From assembly GCA_964387945.1 (NCBI GenBank), contig CAYLYX010000010.1:54759-118758 (forward strand): a stretch of 64,000 bases of DNA, in the 5' to 3' direction. Both the position numbers and the translations under genes were made by a program. How positions within the stretch are numbered: position 1 is the stretch's first letter; the number at the start of each line of letters is the position of its first letter. Source of the DNA: Parvicella sp964387945 (GTDB taxonomy: Bacteria > Bacteroidota > Bacteroidia > Flavobacteriales_D > Parvicellaceae). The notes below the pieces were generated by a model. It ran no database searches. It was not told the origin of the DNA and saw nothing but the letters and a program-made list of their open reading frames with translations. Shown piece by piece: positions 25,828-35,408 of the stretch.

Positions 25828-28800
25828 ATGAAGAAGGTCATTTCATTCTTTATTAAGTACCCAATTTGGGCAAATGCGATCATTATTGTGACTGCGTTGG
25901 CAGGACTGATCAATGTGTTTACGCTAAATCACTCCTTTTTTCCAGAGTTAGATCCCAATAAGATTACGGTTACAGTAGCTTATCCAGGAGCTTCTCCCAT
26001 TGAAATCGAAGAAGGAATCACCACTAGAATAGAGGAGTCACTAATCGGATTAGAAGGAATCGAAGAGATTTCTTCAAAGTCTAAGGAGAACACCTGTACG
26101 ATTACGATCGAAACGGAAGAAAAGGTAGACATCAACGTTCTCACCCAAGAAGTGAAAAATGCTATAGATGGAATTAACTCCTTCCCAGCTGGTGCTGAGC
26201 GTCCCATCGTTGTGGCACAAAAGTCGAGAGGAATGGCAGGTATGGGAAGTATCGTGTCCTTCATTTCGTTGACCAGTGATAAAGGGAACGTAGAAGACCT
26301 CAAAGTAAAAAGTGATGAGATAGAGAAAGAAATTTTGGCTTTAGAAAATATTTCTCAGGTAGAAGTGATGGGATTCCCTCCGCAGATTATTTCGGTGGAA
26401 ATCAGAGAGCATGACCTGCTCCGCTACAACCTTACCTTCTCTCAGGTAGCTCAAAAAATTAAAAGCCAAAACTTAGATGTAACAGCGGGTACAGTAAAAA
26501 CCAACTCTGAAGAATTGTACATTCGTTTGACCAACAAAACCACCGATGCTGAAATGCTCAAAAATGTAGTGGTTGGGGCTGATTTAGACGGACAGCTGAT
26601 TCGACTCGCAGACGTGGCCGATGTGAAGTTTGAGTTCTCAGACATCGCACTCAAAAGCTTCGTGAACGGAAAGCAGAATGCAACTTTTGTCATTAAAAAA
26701 CTCAAATCAGAACACCTCGGAAGAATTTCGGGAGATATTGACGAATACATCACCAAATTCAACAAAGAGAACGATAACTACCAACTGAAAGTACTGTTTA
26801 GTTTTAACGATTTGCTAGGTCAAAGGATATCAATGCTTACGTCCAACCTTACCTATGGGTTGATCTTGGTATGTATTGTTTTGGGACTCTTTTTGAGTCT
26901 AAGGTTATCGCTTTGGGTAGCCTTTGGAATCCCGTTCTCTATGTTGGGAATGTTCTGGATGGGAGGACTTTACGGAATGTCGATCAATATGATTTCGTTG
27001 TTTGGAATGATTCTGGTCGTAGGTATTTTGGTAGATGATGGAATTGTAATTGCAGAAAGCATCTACTCGCATTATGAGAGAGGAAAATCTCCAGTTCAGG
27101 CTGCTTTGGATGGAACGATGGATGTCTTGTCTTCAGTCTTTACTTCGGTATTAACAACCATTGTTGCATTTGGTTTCTTATTGTTCGTAGGAGGGGAAAT
27201 GGCAATGATGGAAGAAATGGCTTTTAGTGTGGTCGCCTGTCTGGCCTTTTCCCTGATCGAAGCTTTCCTAATCTTACCTTCTCACTTAGCAAGCAAGAAG
27301 ATACTAGCGCCTACCGATGTGTCCTGGTATCAGGATATCAGAGATAAAATCGAGAAGGGTATCGATAAAATAAGAAACGGTTATGCTAAGTTGATTGGTG
27401 GAGTTGTAAAACGTTACCGATGGTTTGTTTGGGGACCGATGGCTTTCATCTTGGTGATCATTGTATTGTTGGCTACGAATGTCATCAAAACCGCATTTTT
27501 CCCAAGTATACCGTTCAACGATATTCAGGTAGATGTTGCTTATAAGCCGGGAGAACGCGAGACACGCACAGAAGCCACTATGGTGTATTTGCAAGAAATG
27601 ATTTTTGATTATGCCGATTCGTTGGAGACTGAATATGGCGAAGAGATCATCACTAATGTAACAACAACCATCGGGTTTGCAGAAAGAATAGGAGAGTCCG
27701 GTAACCATGCTGGATCATTAAGAATATCTGTCAATGAGCAAGATTACGTTTCCGTTGTAGATATTTCAAATGCCATTAATGACATGATTCCCAAAGATAC
27801 GATGGCTACTTTTGAGAAGTTTGCTGTAGGGGGAGATGGTCCTTTTGGATATGACCTTTCCTTATCTGTTCAAAGCTCTAATCGTGAGGAAATTTCAGAA
27901 GCGGCACTTTGGCTTAAAGAAAAAATCAAGAAGTTTCCTGAAGTGAAGGACGTGGTAGATAATGCTGGAGCCGGGAATCGAGAAATAAAGCTGGAACTTT
28001 ACGACAAGGCCTATGCACTAGGCTTAGATGAAGTACAAATCATCAATCAAATCAGACAAGGTTTCTTTGGAGAAGAAGTTCAACGATTGATCATCGGTAG
28101 AGATGAAGTCAAGGTTTGGGCCAGATATCCACTGGACGAACGTGATGATTTCGGAGATTTGGACAACATGAAAATAAAAACAGCGATGGGACAAGAGTTT
28201 CCGCTCTACACGCTAGCCGACTATTCTGTTTCCAGAGGAAGTGTTACCATCAATCACATCAACGGAAATCAAGAGGTGAGAGTATACGGAAGTTTATACA
28301 ACAGTGAATTAAGTGCTTCCCTCAATGCTAAGTTGGATCGAGAGGTCTTCCCTGAACTGAAAAAGAAGTTCCCAAATACAGAGGTGATTGTAAAAGGTCA
28401 GGCAGAGCGTGCTGCTGATTCAGGAAAGCGATTGCTCACCGCTTTTGGACTAGGAATATTGTTGATCTTGATCATTCTTTCGCTAAACTTTGGTTCGTTC
28501 TACCAAGCTCGTTTGATTCTCATGGTTATTCCAATTGGAATTTTCTCAGCAATGCTTGGACATGGTTTAGTAGGAATTCCTTTCTCGATGTTTAGCTTTT
28601 GGGGCGTAATCGCATTGGTGGGAATTTTGGTGAACGATGCTGTGGTGATGCTAGATCAGTACAACAAAGGATTAAAAGATGGACTGAGTACCAAAGAAGC
28701 AGTAGTGCAAGCTGGTAAGTTCAGATTCAGACCTGTTATTCTTACTTCTCTAACTACTGTGGTAGGACTATATCCGTTGATTTTGGAAAAGAGCTTTCAA

Positions 28801-29112
28801 GCCCAATTCTTGATTCCAATGGCAGTTTCTGTAGCCTATGGAGTACTCTTCGGAACATTGTTCTTGCTGTTGTTCTTCCCTCCATTGATCATGTATATGA
28901 ATGACATGAGACGAGCAAGGTTCTGGTTGTGGAGAGGTGGAGAGCATGCACCAACACGAATTGAAGTTGAACCGGTATATAAAATCGCAAAACGAAGTCA
29001 GGAAGTTGATGGAGGTGATGAAATCATTTTCTTTGGAGAGAACAATGAGAATGAAGAGGAAGAAGAAAAACCAGCTGAGAAAGATGATAATGGCGATTTA
29101 TTGGATATTTAA
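25828..29112 (+). CDS. RND efflux permease (AcrB/MMPL-type, HAE family-like)
   Basis: A 1094-residue inner-membrane pump with the two-fold RND layout: 12 predicted membrane helices and two large periplasmic loops. The N-terminus (ISFFIKYPIWANAIII ... FPELDPNKITVTVAYPGASPIEIEE) is typical. The TM4 proton-relay pair is present in GILVDDGIVIAES (Asp 403, Asp 404). The C-terminal tail is long and very acidic (runs of Glu after about residue 1065), which is unusual. It uses proton motive force to expel compounds from the periplasm or inner membrane. It sits between its adaptor and outer-membrane channel genes in one operon. A drug or a metal substrate cannot be separated by eye, but the DD pair fits the hydrophobe/amphiphile branch. 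Confidence 0.95.
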   Translation: MKKVISFFIKYPIWANAIIIVTALAGLINVFTLNHSFFPELDPNKITVTVAYPGASPIEIEEGITTRIEESLIGLEGIEEISSKSKENTCTITIETEEKVDINVLTQEVKNAIDGINSFPAGAERPIVVAQKSRGMAGMGSIVSFISLTSDKGNVEDLKVKSDEIEKEILALENISQVEVMGFPPQIISVEIREHDLLRYNLTFSQVAQKIKSQNLDVTAGTVKTNSEELYIRLTNKTTDAEMLKNVVVGADLDGQLIRLADVADVKFEFSDIALKSFVNGKQNATFVIKKLKSEHLGRISGDIDEYITKFNKENDNYQLKVLFSFNDLLGQRISMLTSNLTYGLILVCIVLGLFLSLRLSLWVAFGIPFSMLGMFWMGGLYGMSINMISLFGMILVVGILVDDGIVIAESIYSHYERGKSPVQAALDGTMDVLSSVFTSVLTTIVAFGFLLFVGGEMAMMEEMAFSVVACLAFSLIEAFLILPSHLASKKILAPTDVSWYQDIRDKIEKGIDKIRNGYAKLIGGVVKRYRWFVWGPMAFILVIIVLLATNVIKTAFFPSIPFNDIQVDVAYKPGERETRTEATMVYLQEMIFDYADSLETEYGEEIITNVTTTIGFAERIGESGNHAGSLRISVNEQDYVSVVDISNAINDMIPKDTMATFEKFAVGGDGPFGYDLSLSVQSSNREEISEAALWLKEKIKKFPEVKDVVDNAGAGNREIKLELYDKAYALGLDEVQIINQIRQGFFGEEVQRLIIGRDEVKVWARYPLDERDDFGDLDNMKIKTAMGQEFPLYTLADYSVSRGSVTINHINGNQEVRVYGSLYNSELSASLNAKLDREVFPELKKKFPNTEVIVKGQAERAADSGKRLLTAFGLGILLILIILSLNFGSFYQARLILMVIPIGIFSAMLGHGLVGIPFSMFSFWGVIALVGILVNDAVVMLDQYNKGLKDGLSTKEAVVQAGKFRFRPVILTSLTTVVGLYPLILEKSFQAQFLIPMAVSVAYGVLFGTLFLLLFFPPLIMYMNDMRRARFWLWRGGEHAPTRIEVEPVYKIAKRSQEVDGGDEIIFFGENNENEEEEEKPAEKDDNGDLLDI

Positions 29113-30432
29113 ATGAGAAGGAAGATGAACAGAATTTTGCTAGGAATATTACTCTTATTTGCAGCTGTGGTTCCAACTCACGCTCAAGAAGAGCTTTCGC
29201 TTTCTGATGCGCTCCAAGTAGCACTTAGCCAGAATTATGACATTCGTTTGGTCAATAAGAGCGTAGACATTAGTAAAATTCAGAATAGTTGGGGAGAAGC
29301 AGGAAGATACCCTACCGTTTCGATGAGCGTCACACAAGGGAATAACATTGCAGACCAAAGTAATAATCCTACTTCCTTTATTCAAGAGCTGTTGATGTCT
29401 AATAGCATAGAAGGAGGAGTGAATGTCAATTGGGTATTGTTCAATGGTTTTCGAGTAAATGCCAACAAAGAAAAACTAGAGCAATTGGAAGCGCAAAGTG
29501 AAGGTAATGCTGCTTTGGTGGTTCAGAACACCATTCAAGGTGTGATTTTGTCCTATTATCAGGCAAAATTGCAAAGTGAAAAAATGGTGCTTCTAAAGGA
29601 CGTGCTAGAACTTTCTAGAGAAAAATGGGAGTACAATAAATTGAAGCAAGACTTTGGCGTGGCACTTACAGTAGATTTGTTGCAGTACGAATCTGCATAC
29701 TATACGGATAGCACAAACCTTTTGCTTCAGGAATTGGCCTATAAGAATGCGATTCGGAATTTAAATCTATTGATGGGGGTTGACGAGACGAAGAGCTGGA
29801 ACCTCAGCGATAAGTTGGAAGTAGAGTACCCCGTATATGAGTATGAGGACCTAAAAAACAAAATGATTAGCAATAATCAAACGTTAAAGAACGAATACAT
29901 CAATTTGGAAGTATTAAAGCAAGATATCAAGTTAGCGAAGGCCAGTATGTACCCTGTTGTTGGCTTTAATATGGGGGCTCAAGCAAGTCAGAGTTCGTTC
30001 AAAATTGCGGATTACCCAAGAGCGAGTGGAGCAACTTTAAATTATTTTGCCAACTTTACTTTGAGCTTTACCTTATATGACGGAGGAAAAGTGAGAAGAG
30101 GGATTGACATGCTCGAGATTCAAAACGAGGTAAATGAGATTCAAATTGAGCAGCTCAAGAATACATTGAGTTCAGAATTATTGTCACAGTACGACTTTTA
30201 CCTTACTCGTCTGAAGATTTTTGATCTTTCCAAAGAAGCGTTTAAAGTTGCCCGAAAGAACTTTGATATTGCCAAACTGAAGGAAAACTCAGGGTTGATC
30301 AATTCCTTTGTTTTTAGAGATATAGAAATGGCTTACCTCAGGTCAGGATTGGCAATGGTAGAGGCAGGTTACAACCTCATTGAGTCTCAGACCAACATCT
30401 CGCGATTAACGGGTGGTTTGGTTTCCGAATAA
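29113..30432 (+). CDS. TolC-family outer-membrane efflux channel
   Basis: A 439-residue outer-membrane factor. A signal peptide (RILLGILLLFAAVVPTHAQ) is followed by the two repeated TolC halves: LSLSDALQVALSQNYDIR and the long coiled helices with GVNVNWVLFNGFRVNANKE, and later FTLSFTLYDGGKVRRGID. TolC proteins form trimeric tunnels from periplasm to outside. It starts directly after the permease stop (TAAATG); an in-frame ATG at 29125 is another possible start. It completes the tripartite pump. There is no plain terminator between this stop and rpoD. Confidence 0.94.
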   Translation: MRRKMNRILLGILLLFAAVVPTHAQEELSLSDALQVALSQNYDIRLVNKSVDISKIQNSWGEAGRYPTVSMSVTQGNNIADQSNNPTSFIQELLMSNSIEGGVNVNWVLFNGFRVNANKEKLEQLEAQSEGNAALVVQNTIQGVILSYYQAKLQSEKMVLLKDVLELSREKWEYNKLKQDFGVALTVDLLQYESAYYTDSTNLLLQELAYKNAIRNLNLLMGVDETKSWNLSDKLEVEYPVYEYEDLKNKMISNNQTLKNEYINLEVLKQDIKLAKASMYPVVGFNMGAQASQSSFKIADYPRASGATLNYFANFTLSFTLYDGGKVRRGIDMLEIQNEVNEIQIEQLKNTLSSELLSQYDFYLTRLKIFDLSKEAFKVARKNFDIAKLKENSGLINSFVFRDIEMAYLRSGLAMVEAGYNLIESQTNISRLTGGLVSE

Positions 30433-30581
30433 TTTCATCACGAAAAACAATTCAATTACCGCCAGAATTAGACTGTTGATAATTATTAGTTTAAAAAAAG
30501 GCTAATTTTTGAAACTTCTGTGTGTTTTTTGGCGTTCAGTACCTTGATAACTATCCGTAATAATAGCAATAGAAGAAGTAG

Positions 30582-31448
30582 ATGAGACAATTAAAAATAG
30601 CAAAGCAGGTTACGAATCGTGAGACGGCTTCTCTGGATAAATACCTGCAAGAGATTGGTAGAGTAGATTTAATCACAGCTCAAGAAGAGGTAGAATTAGC
30701 TCAGCGAATCAAGGAAGGAGATATGCAAGCACTCGAAAGATTGGTAAAAGCCAACCTTCGGTTTGTGGTCTCCGTATCCAAACAATACCAGAATCAAGGG
30801 CTTACCTTACCCGATTTGATCAATGAAGGAAATCTTGGTCTCATTAAGGCTGCTCAGCGTTTTGATGAAACAAGAGGGTTTAAGTTTATTTCCTACGCAG
30901 TTTGGTGGATTAGACAATCTATTCTTCAGGCATTGGCAGAGCAATCTAGGATTGTAAGGCTACCCCTGAATAAAATTGGCTCGATCAACAAGATCAACAA
31001 GACATTTTCAACGTTGGAACAAAAGTATGGTCGTCCGCCTACGGTAGAAGAGATTGCCGAGGAGTTGGATGTCACGATCAAGGAAGTGAAACAATCGATT
31101 GCTAATGGTGGCAAACATGTAAGTATGGATGCACCTCTGGGAGACGAAGAAGGAAGTAGCTCGATGTATGATGTCTTGATCAATGATGATAATCCAAGAC
31201 CAGATAAGGAATTGATGATGGAATCGTTGCGTAAGGAGATCGAAAGATCCCTAAGTACGCTTACGATGCGAGAAGCAGATGTGCTAAGACTTTACTTCGG
31301 TTTAGGAAAGAATCACCAGCATACGCTCGAAGAAATTGGAGAGAAGTTTGATCTAACGAGAGAACGTGTTCGCCAGATTAAAGAAAAGGCAGTAAGGAGG
31401 TTGAAACATACTTCCAGAAGTAAGCTGTTAAAATCTTACCTTGGTTAA
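30582..31448 (+). CDS. rpoD: Primary RNA polymerase sigma factor
   Basis: A 288-residue sigma-70 protein. It has a short N-terminus, as in Bacteroidetes primary sigma factors, with region 1.2 (SLDKYLQEIGRVDLI), region 2 (KANLRFVVSVSKQYQNQGL and GFKFISYAVWWIRQSI), region 3 (SINKINKTFSTLEQKYG, PTVEEIAEEL) and region 4 (TLEEIGEKFDLTRERVRQIKEKAVRRL). It directs RNA polymerase to TTTG/TAnnTTTG promoters of the kind found throughout this window. It stands alone, with a 149-base gap upstream and a strong terminator downstream. Confidence 0.97.
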   Translation: MRQLKIAKQVTNRETASLDKYLQEIGRVDLITAQEEVELAQRIKEGDMQALERLVKANLRFVVSVSKQYQNQGLTLPDLINEGNLGLIKAAQRFDETRGFKFISYAVWWIRQSILQALAEQSRIVRLPLNKIGSINKINKTFSTLEQKYGRPPTVEEIAEELDVTIKEVKQSIANGGKHVSMDAPLGDEEGSSSMYDVLINDDNPRPDKELMMESLRKEIERSLSTLTMREADVLRLYFGLGKNHQHTLEEIGEKFDLTRERVRQIKEKAVRRLKHTSRSKLLKSYLG

Positions 31449-31467
31449 TAACTAATAACTGATGTGA

Positions 31468-31499
31468 AAGCCGCCCATGATCATGGGCGGCTTTTTTTT
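31468..31499 (+). terminator. Rho-independent terminator of rpoD
   Basis: A perfect 13-bp palindromic stem (AAGCCGCCCATGA / TCATGGGCGGCTT), in effect with a minimal loop, followed by eight T in all. It lies 20 bases after the rpoD stop. Confidence 0.93.
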
Positions 31500-31532
31500 G
31501 TTCCTTTGTAAACGGACTTTAACTTTTTTATT

Positions 31533-32183
31533 ATGGCTCATTTGATAGCACCATCTTTATTGGCAAGCGATTTTGCTAATCTTCAGTCAGAGTGTGAAAT
31601 GCTCAACGAGAGCGAAGCAGATTGGTTTCACCTTGATGTAATGGACGGTATGTTTGTTCCAAACATTAGTTTTGGAATTCCGGTGATCGGTTTTATTAAT
31701 AAACATGCGAAGAAAACGCTAGATGTTCATTTAATGATCGAACAACCCGATCGATACATTAAGCAGTTTAAAGAAGTTGGAGCTGATGTTCTTTCTGTAC
31801 ACTATGAAGCCTGTACACATTTACATCGAACGCTTCAAGCTATTGAACAGGAAGGAATGAAGAGGGGAGTGGCGATAAATCCGCATACGAGTGTTGAATT
31901 GCTGGAGCCTGTACTCGAAAATATAGATTTGGTTTGTATGATGTCAGTGAACCCTGGATTTGGTGGACAGCAGTTCATCGAAGGAACATATCGAAAAGTA
32001 GAGCGTCTGCGTGCTATGATTGAGCAAAAAGGATTGAGTACGCACATTGAAATTGATGGGGGAGTAACCAGCAGTAACGCACGCAAGTTGGTTGATGCGG
32101 GTGCGAATGTTTTGGTTGCAGGAAGTTTTGTTTTCAAGTCGGATGATCCAAAGCAAACGATTATAGACCTAAAGAATTGTTAG
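31533..32183 (+). CDS. rpe: Ribulose-phosphate 3-epimerase
   Basis: A 216-residue TIM-barrel enzyme that interconverts ribulose 5-phosphate and xylulose 5-phosphate in the pentose phosphate pathway. Motifs: IAPSLLASDFANL at the N-terminus, HLDVMDGMFVPNIS with metal-binding His and Asp, LDVHLMIEQPDRYI, VNPGFGGQQFI and EIDGGVTSSNA with the catalytic Asp and phosphate site. Normal length, no overlaps. It is followed by a terminator shared with gldJ. Confidence 0.96.
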   Translation: MAHLIAPSLLASDFANLQSECEMLNESEADWFHLDVMDGMFVPNISFGIPVIGFINKHAKKTLDVHLMIEQPDRYIKQFKEVGADVLSVHYEACTHLHRTLQAIEQEGMKRGVAINPHTSVELLEPVLENIDLVCMMSVNPGFGGQQFIEGTYRKVERLRAMIEQKGLSTHIEIDGGVTSSNARKLVDAGANVLVAGSFVFKSDDPKQTIIDLKNC

Positions 32184-32204
32184 GAGAGAGAAATTATAGG
32201 AAAC

Positions 32205-32235
32205 AAAAAAGGAGAGCAACTGCTCTCCTTTTTTT
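32205..32235. terminator. Bidirectional terminator between rpe and gldJ
   Basis: An 8-bp perfect stem (GGAGAGCA / TGCTCTCC) with a two-base loop is flanked by six A on the left and seven T on the right. It can stop both the plus-strand rpe transcript and the minus-strand gldJ transcript. Confidence 0.9.
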
Positions 32236-32254
32236 ATATGTACTAAATCTTATT

Positions 32255-34228
32255 TTAGTTTCTTTTTGAACCCAGACCTGTAGGGCTTCCTACTCTGTCC
32301 ATTGCACATCTAAAACCTAGATAAGCGGTAGACAAATCTTCGTCTAAGAATCTTCTCGTACCAGGGTTCATCCAATAAGCACGATCTCTCCAAGAAGCAC
32401 CTTTATAAACACGTGACTTGTCGGTGATCAATGTAGTAGGCTGAGCACCGTACTTAGGTTCAAGACCTGCTTGATACATTGCCCAGTCTTCGTTCAGTCC
32501 ACCTCCTTTAGTTCCCTGACCAAACATATCCATGTAAGATTGGTTTCGGTCATCACCAGGGTAGTAGATCGAAGACTTCAGGTCACCATCTAAGTAATCA
32601 ATGTTGTCAGCAACTTTATAGTTACGTCTATTGATGTTTTCTTCGGCAGTAACTTCTCTGTCCTGAATGTTACCAGGCGTATTGATTTCAAATTCAGACA
32701 AACCAACTCTCAACATAGGAATGATTTCTACTTCGTAGTCTCCCCACTCAAGCCAATCTGGACCGTAATCAATGTTTGCCAACTCACCATTGTTGTCTCT
32801 GTTTTGAACACGAGAGTTGAAATCTTCAAACAAATCATCAAAGATTGTTCTGATCTTAATAGAAGCTTCAATTTCTTGCTTTCTATCTAGCATTTCTTGA
32901 GCATCTTTGAATACCAGTTCAATTTCCTCGATCAGAGCAAACTCAATGGAGTCAAGTCTACTCTTAGTAACATAACCATACGTAGTGTTCGGTGTTTGTT
33001 CCCAACGAGCCATTTTGAACTCTTCAAGGTATTGCTTCATACCAGCAAGATCGTAGATAGTTTCCTCATACTTGTTGGCATAAGTTCCATCACTCTTAAG
33101 CGTCTTTGTAGTAAACACGTTACCTCTAAAAGGTCTGAACTCATCAAAATCTTCTGTTGATTGCGGACGATAAACATCCATTACCCACTCAGAAACGTTT
33201 CCTGCCATATTATAAAGACCGTAGTCATTTGGCCAGTAAGAGTAAACAGGAGCAGTAACATCAGCGTTATCATTTAAGTGACCGGATACACCCATGTAGT
33301 CACCTGCACCTCTTACGAAGTTTGCCATCATATCTCCTTGCCACTTGTCATCTGCGTTTCTCACCCAGTGACCGTTCCAAGGATAAATTCTTCTTTCTAC
33401 AATACGCTCATCAACCGTATTACCGATCAAACCGTAAGCAGCAAATTCCCACTCTGCCTCAGTTGGTAGACGATATCTAGGAAGAAGGATTCCATCCTCC
33501 ATTTCCACGATTCTCGTTGCCATATCTTTTGACTTGAACTTTCCAGTTGCTGGGTCAAAACCACCCATTGAAGGGTCTAAATTAGGCATTTGACCAGCTG
33601 GGTTAGTTCCCGCATCATATTGTCCCACCAAATAAGACTCGGTTGTAAACGGATCATTTTGCTGCATCGGATTCATAATCAAAATCCCTTCTCTAATCAA
33701 AATGTACTCGTTTACACGATCGGTTCTCCACTGGCAGAAGTCATTCGCCTGAACCCAACTCACACCAACTACAGGGTAATCTCTGTAAGAAGGGTGTCTT
33801 AAGTAGTAATCTACGTAAGGTTCATTATACGCCAATTTTTCTCTCCAAACTAAGGTGTCAGGAAGTGCTTTCTTATAGATCTGATCATAATCCGTAAACG
33901 TCCTGTCAATCCAGTAGAGGTATTCACACCAATGGTGGTTGGTTACCTCCGTTTCATCTAAATAAAAGGAAGAAACAGTTACCCTTCTCGGAGTATTGTG
34001 ATGTTCGTACATCACGTCTTGTTCGATTTGTCCCATCGTAAATGTCCCACCCTCAATAAGGATAAGACCAGGACCTGTTTCCTGTTCTTCGTATGGCTTC
34101 TTCTCAAAACCACCATTCATCGGATTATTATAATCCCATCCCGTTACTCTTGATTTCTCGTACGTACAAGAGGCAATAAGGATGGTCGATAATCCAACAA
34201 CAACTACATTTTTACCGGTCATCTTCAT
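32255..34228 (-). CDS. gldJ: Gliding motility / T9SS lipoprotein GldJ
   Basis: A 657-residue lipoprotein with a signal ending LSTILIASC (Cys 21) and a formylglycine-generating-enzyme-like (SUMF1) domain split along the chain: LILIEGGTFTMGQ, SSFYLDETEVTNHHWCEYL, RLPTEAEWEFAAYG, YNMAGNVSEWVMDVY and the closing YKGASWRDRAYWMNPGTRRF. GldK is a homologue; placement beside porU and porV favours GldJ, because gldJ-porU-porV is a known order in Flavobacterium. It acts in the periplasm at the outer-membrane side in the T9SS/gliding apparatus. Catalytic Cys residues of true FGE are not evident. A long charged Glu/Lys helical insert (about 400-480) separates the domain halves. The start may be the Met at 34222. 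Confidence 0.9.
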   Translation of the reverse strand: MKMTGKNVVVVGLSTILIASCTYEKSRVTGWDYNNPMNGGFEKKPYEEQETGPGLILIEGGTFTMGQIEQDVMYEHHNTPRRVTVSSFYLDETEVTNHHWCEYLYWIDRTFTDYDQIYKKALPDTLVWREKLAYNEPYVDYYLRHPSYRDYPVVGVSWVQANDFCQWRTDRVNEYILIREGILIMNPMQQNDPFTTESYLVGQYDAGTNPAGQMPNLDPSMGGFDPATGKFKSKDMATRIVEMEDGILLPRYRLPTEAEWEFAAYGLIGNTVDERIVERRIYPWNGHWVRNADDKWQGDMMANFVRGAGDYMGVSGHLNDNADVTAPVYSYWPNDYGLYNMAGNVSEWVMDVYRPQSTEDFDEFRPFRGNVFTTKTLKSDGTYANKYEETIYDLAGMKQYLEEFKMARWEQTPNTTYGYVTKSRLDSIEFALIEEIELVFKDAQEMLDRKQEIEASIKIRTIFDDLFEDFNSRVQNRDNNGELANIDYGPDWLEWGDYEVEIIPMLRVGLSEFEINTPGNIQDREVTAEENINRRNYKVADNIDYLDGDLKSSIYYPGDDRNQSYMDMFGQGTKGGGLNEDWAMYQAGLEPKYGAQPTTLITDKSRVYKGASWRDRAYWMNPGTRRFLDEDLSTAYLGFRCAMDRVGSPTGLGSKRN

Positions 34229-34289
34229 AATAAGATTTTTGCCTTATAACTTGTTTTATAAAAATTGGTTACAAATTTCGTTAATTATT

Positions 34290-35276
34290 TTAGAAAGAAG
34301 GACAACTAATAGTTCTAAAAGACCTTCTCTTTGGCTTACATTTAAAGTTAATACCTAGTGTCACTTCATGAGCACCACCTGTAGCCGTTGATAATTTTGA
34401 AATTGTAACATCATAACTATAGCCTAACTTAATAACATCTGTTTGAATTCCCAACAACACAATAAAGGAATCCTTGTTTCTGTACCAAACTCCACCAACC
34501 AAAGCACTCTTCTTTACATAAAGTCCCATGTTCAGTTGGGTGAAAGCTCCCTGCATTCTATACATAATATTTGGAGAAATGGTTACATCATTTTCCGTAT
34601 ACTTTGAAGCTCCCCCCGCCATTGGGATTACTGCACCAGCATGTCCAGTTATTTTCATAGGAAGTGGAGATGCCCCAAGAATCACCGATTCTTCTGGTTC
34701 TGTAAGGTGGTGAGCAGAAAGACCAAAAAAGAAAATATCACTAAAACCTAAGATTCCTGCAGAAAAGTCAATACCGCTTACATTGCCATCACCATTCGGT
34801 TGATCAGCAGATTGGTAAACAAAACCTCTTCTAGGATCTACCATGTCACCAAATTGTAATTTGCTCCAGTCCAGCGACTTTTGAAAGAAAGTAGCTTCTG
34901 CTCCTAAACGAATAGAGAACTTTCTGGATACTTTAATCTGATAAGAATAAATCGCACTAAAACGGTTAGTTTTAAGCGTGTTTGCAGCGTTGTCTGACGA
35001 AAACATAAAGCCTAATCCTCCAGAAATTGACTCAATGTGCTGATCGTAAGAAGCTACGGAAGTAACATAAGTGCCTGATATTCCTGGCCATTGATTTCTA
35101 TGAATAAGGTTTACTCTAGGACACCTAACGGTTCCCGCAAAGGCTGGGTTCAGATACAGTGGATTAGCATAGAATTGCGAAAACTCTGGATCCTGCGCCT
35201 TAAACTGATTCAACTCAGCAGTGAAAAACAATCCTCCGATCAAAGAGAATATGTATGCAAACCTTGTTATTTTCAT
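34290..35276 (-). CDS. PorP/SprF family outer-membrane protein
   Basis: A 328-residue protein with signal peptide and the family pattern DPEFSQFYANPLYLNPAFAGT, followed by amphipathic beta strands and a short Cys tail (RTISCPSF). The family partners with type B cargo or, as PorP, with the T9SS trans-envelope complex. It lies 61 bases upstream of gldJ on the same strand, so probably in one transcript with it, and divergent from porU. Whether it acts as the core PorP or as a cargo-specific SprF is open; its position inside the T9SS locus favours the former. A -7 box lies 14 bases upstream. Confidence 0.92.
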   Translation of the reverse strand: MKITRFAYIFSLIGGLFFTAELNQFKAQDPEFSQFYANPLYLNPAFAGTVRCPRVNLIHRNQWPGISGTYVTSVASYDQHIESISGGLGFMFSSDNAANTLKTNRFSAIYSYQIKVSRKFSIRLGAEATFFQKSLDWSKLQFGDMVDPRRGFVYQSADQPNGDGNVSGIDFSAGILGFSDIFFFGLSAHHLTEPEESVILGASPLPMKITGHAGAVIPMAGGASKYTENDVTISPNIMYRMQGAFTQLNMGLYVKKSALVGGVWYRNKDSFIVLLGIQTDVIKLGYSYDVTISKLSTATGGAHEVTLGINFKCKPKRRSFRTISCPSF

Positions 35277-35290
35277 AGTTAGGTAATATA

Positions 35291-35298
35291 CAAATGTA
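35291..35298 (-). promoter_or_regulatory. -7 box of the PorP/SprF-gldJ transcript
   Basis: Minus-strand TACATTTG, 14 bases before the start of the PorP/SprF gene. Confidence 0.5.
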
Positions 35299-35362
35299 AA
35301 AAATAATAAAGACTGTAAAAAATATTATTTCAAAAAGATTACAAACATCCAAGTCTGGACAA

Positions 35363-35370
35363 TATTTTTG
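35363..35370 (+). promoter_or_regulatory. -7 box of porU
   Basis: TATTTTTG, 38 bases before the porU ATG; no clear -33 element. Confidence 0.4.
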
Positions 35371-35408
35371 TAGAGGATAGGTTATTAGAGTCTCGAAACA
35401 GAATTTAA

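Noticed and set aside
32897..33160. Plus-strand open frame opposite gldJ
   Set aside because: Antisense to a well-conserved protein, with no recognisable product.
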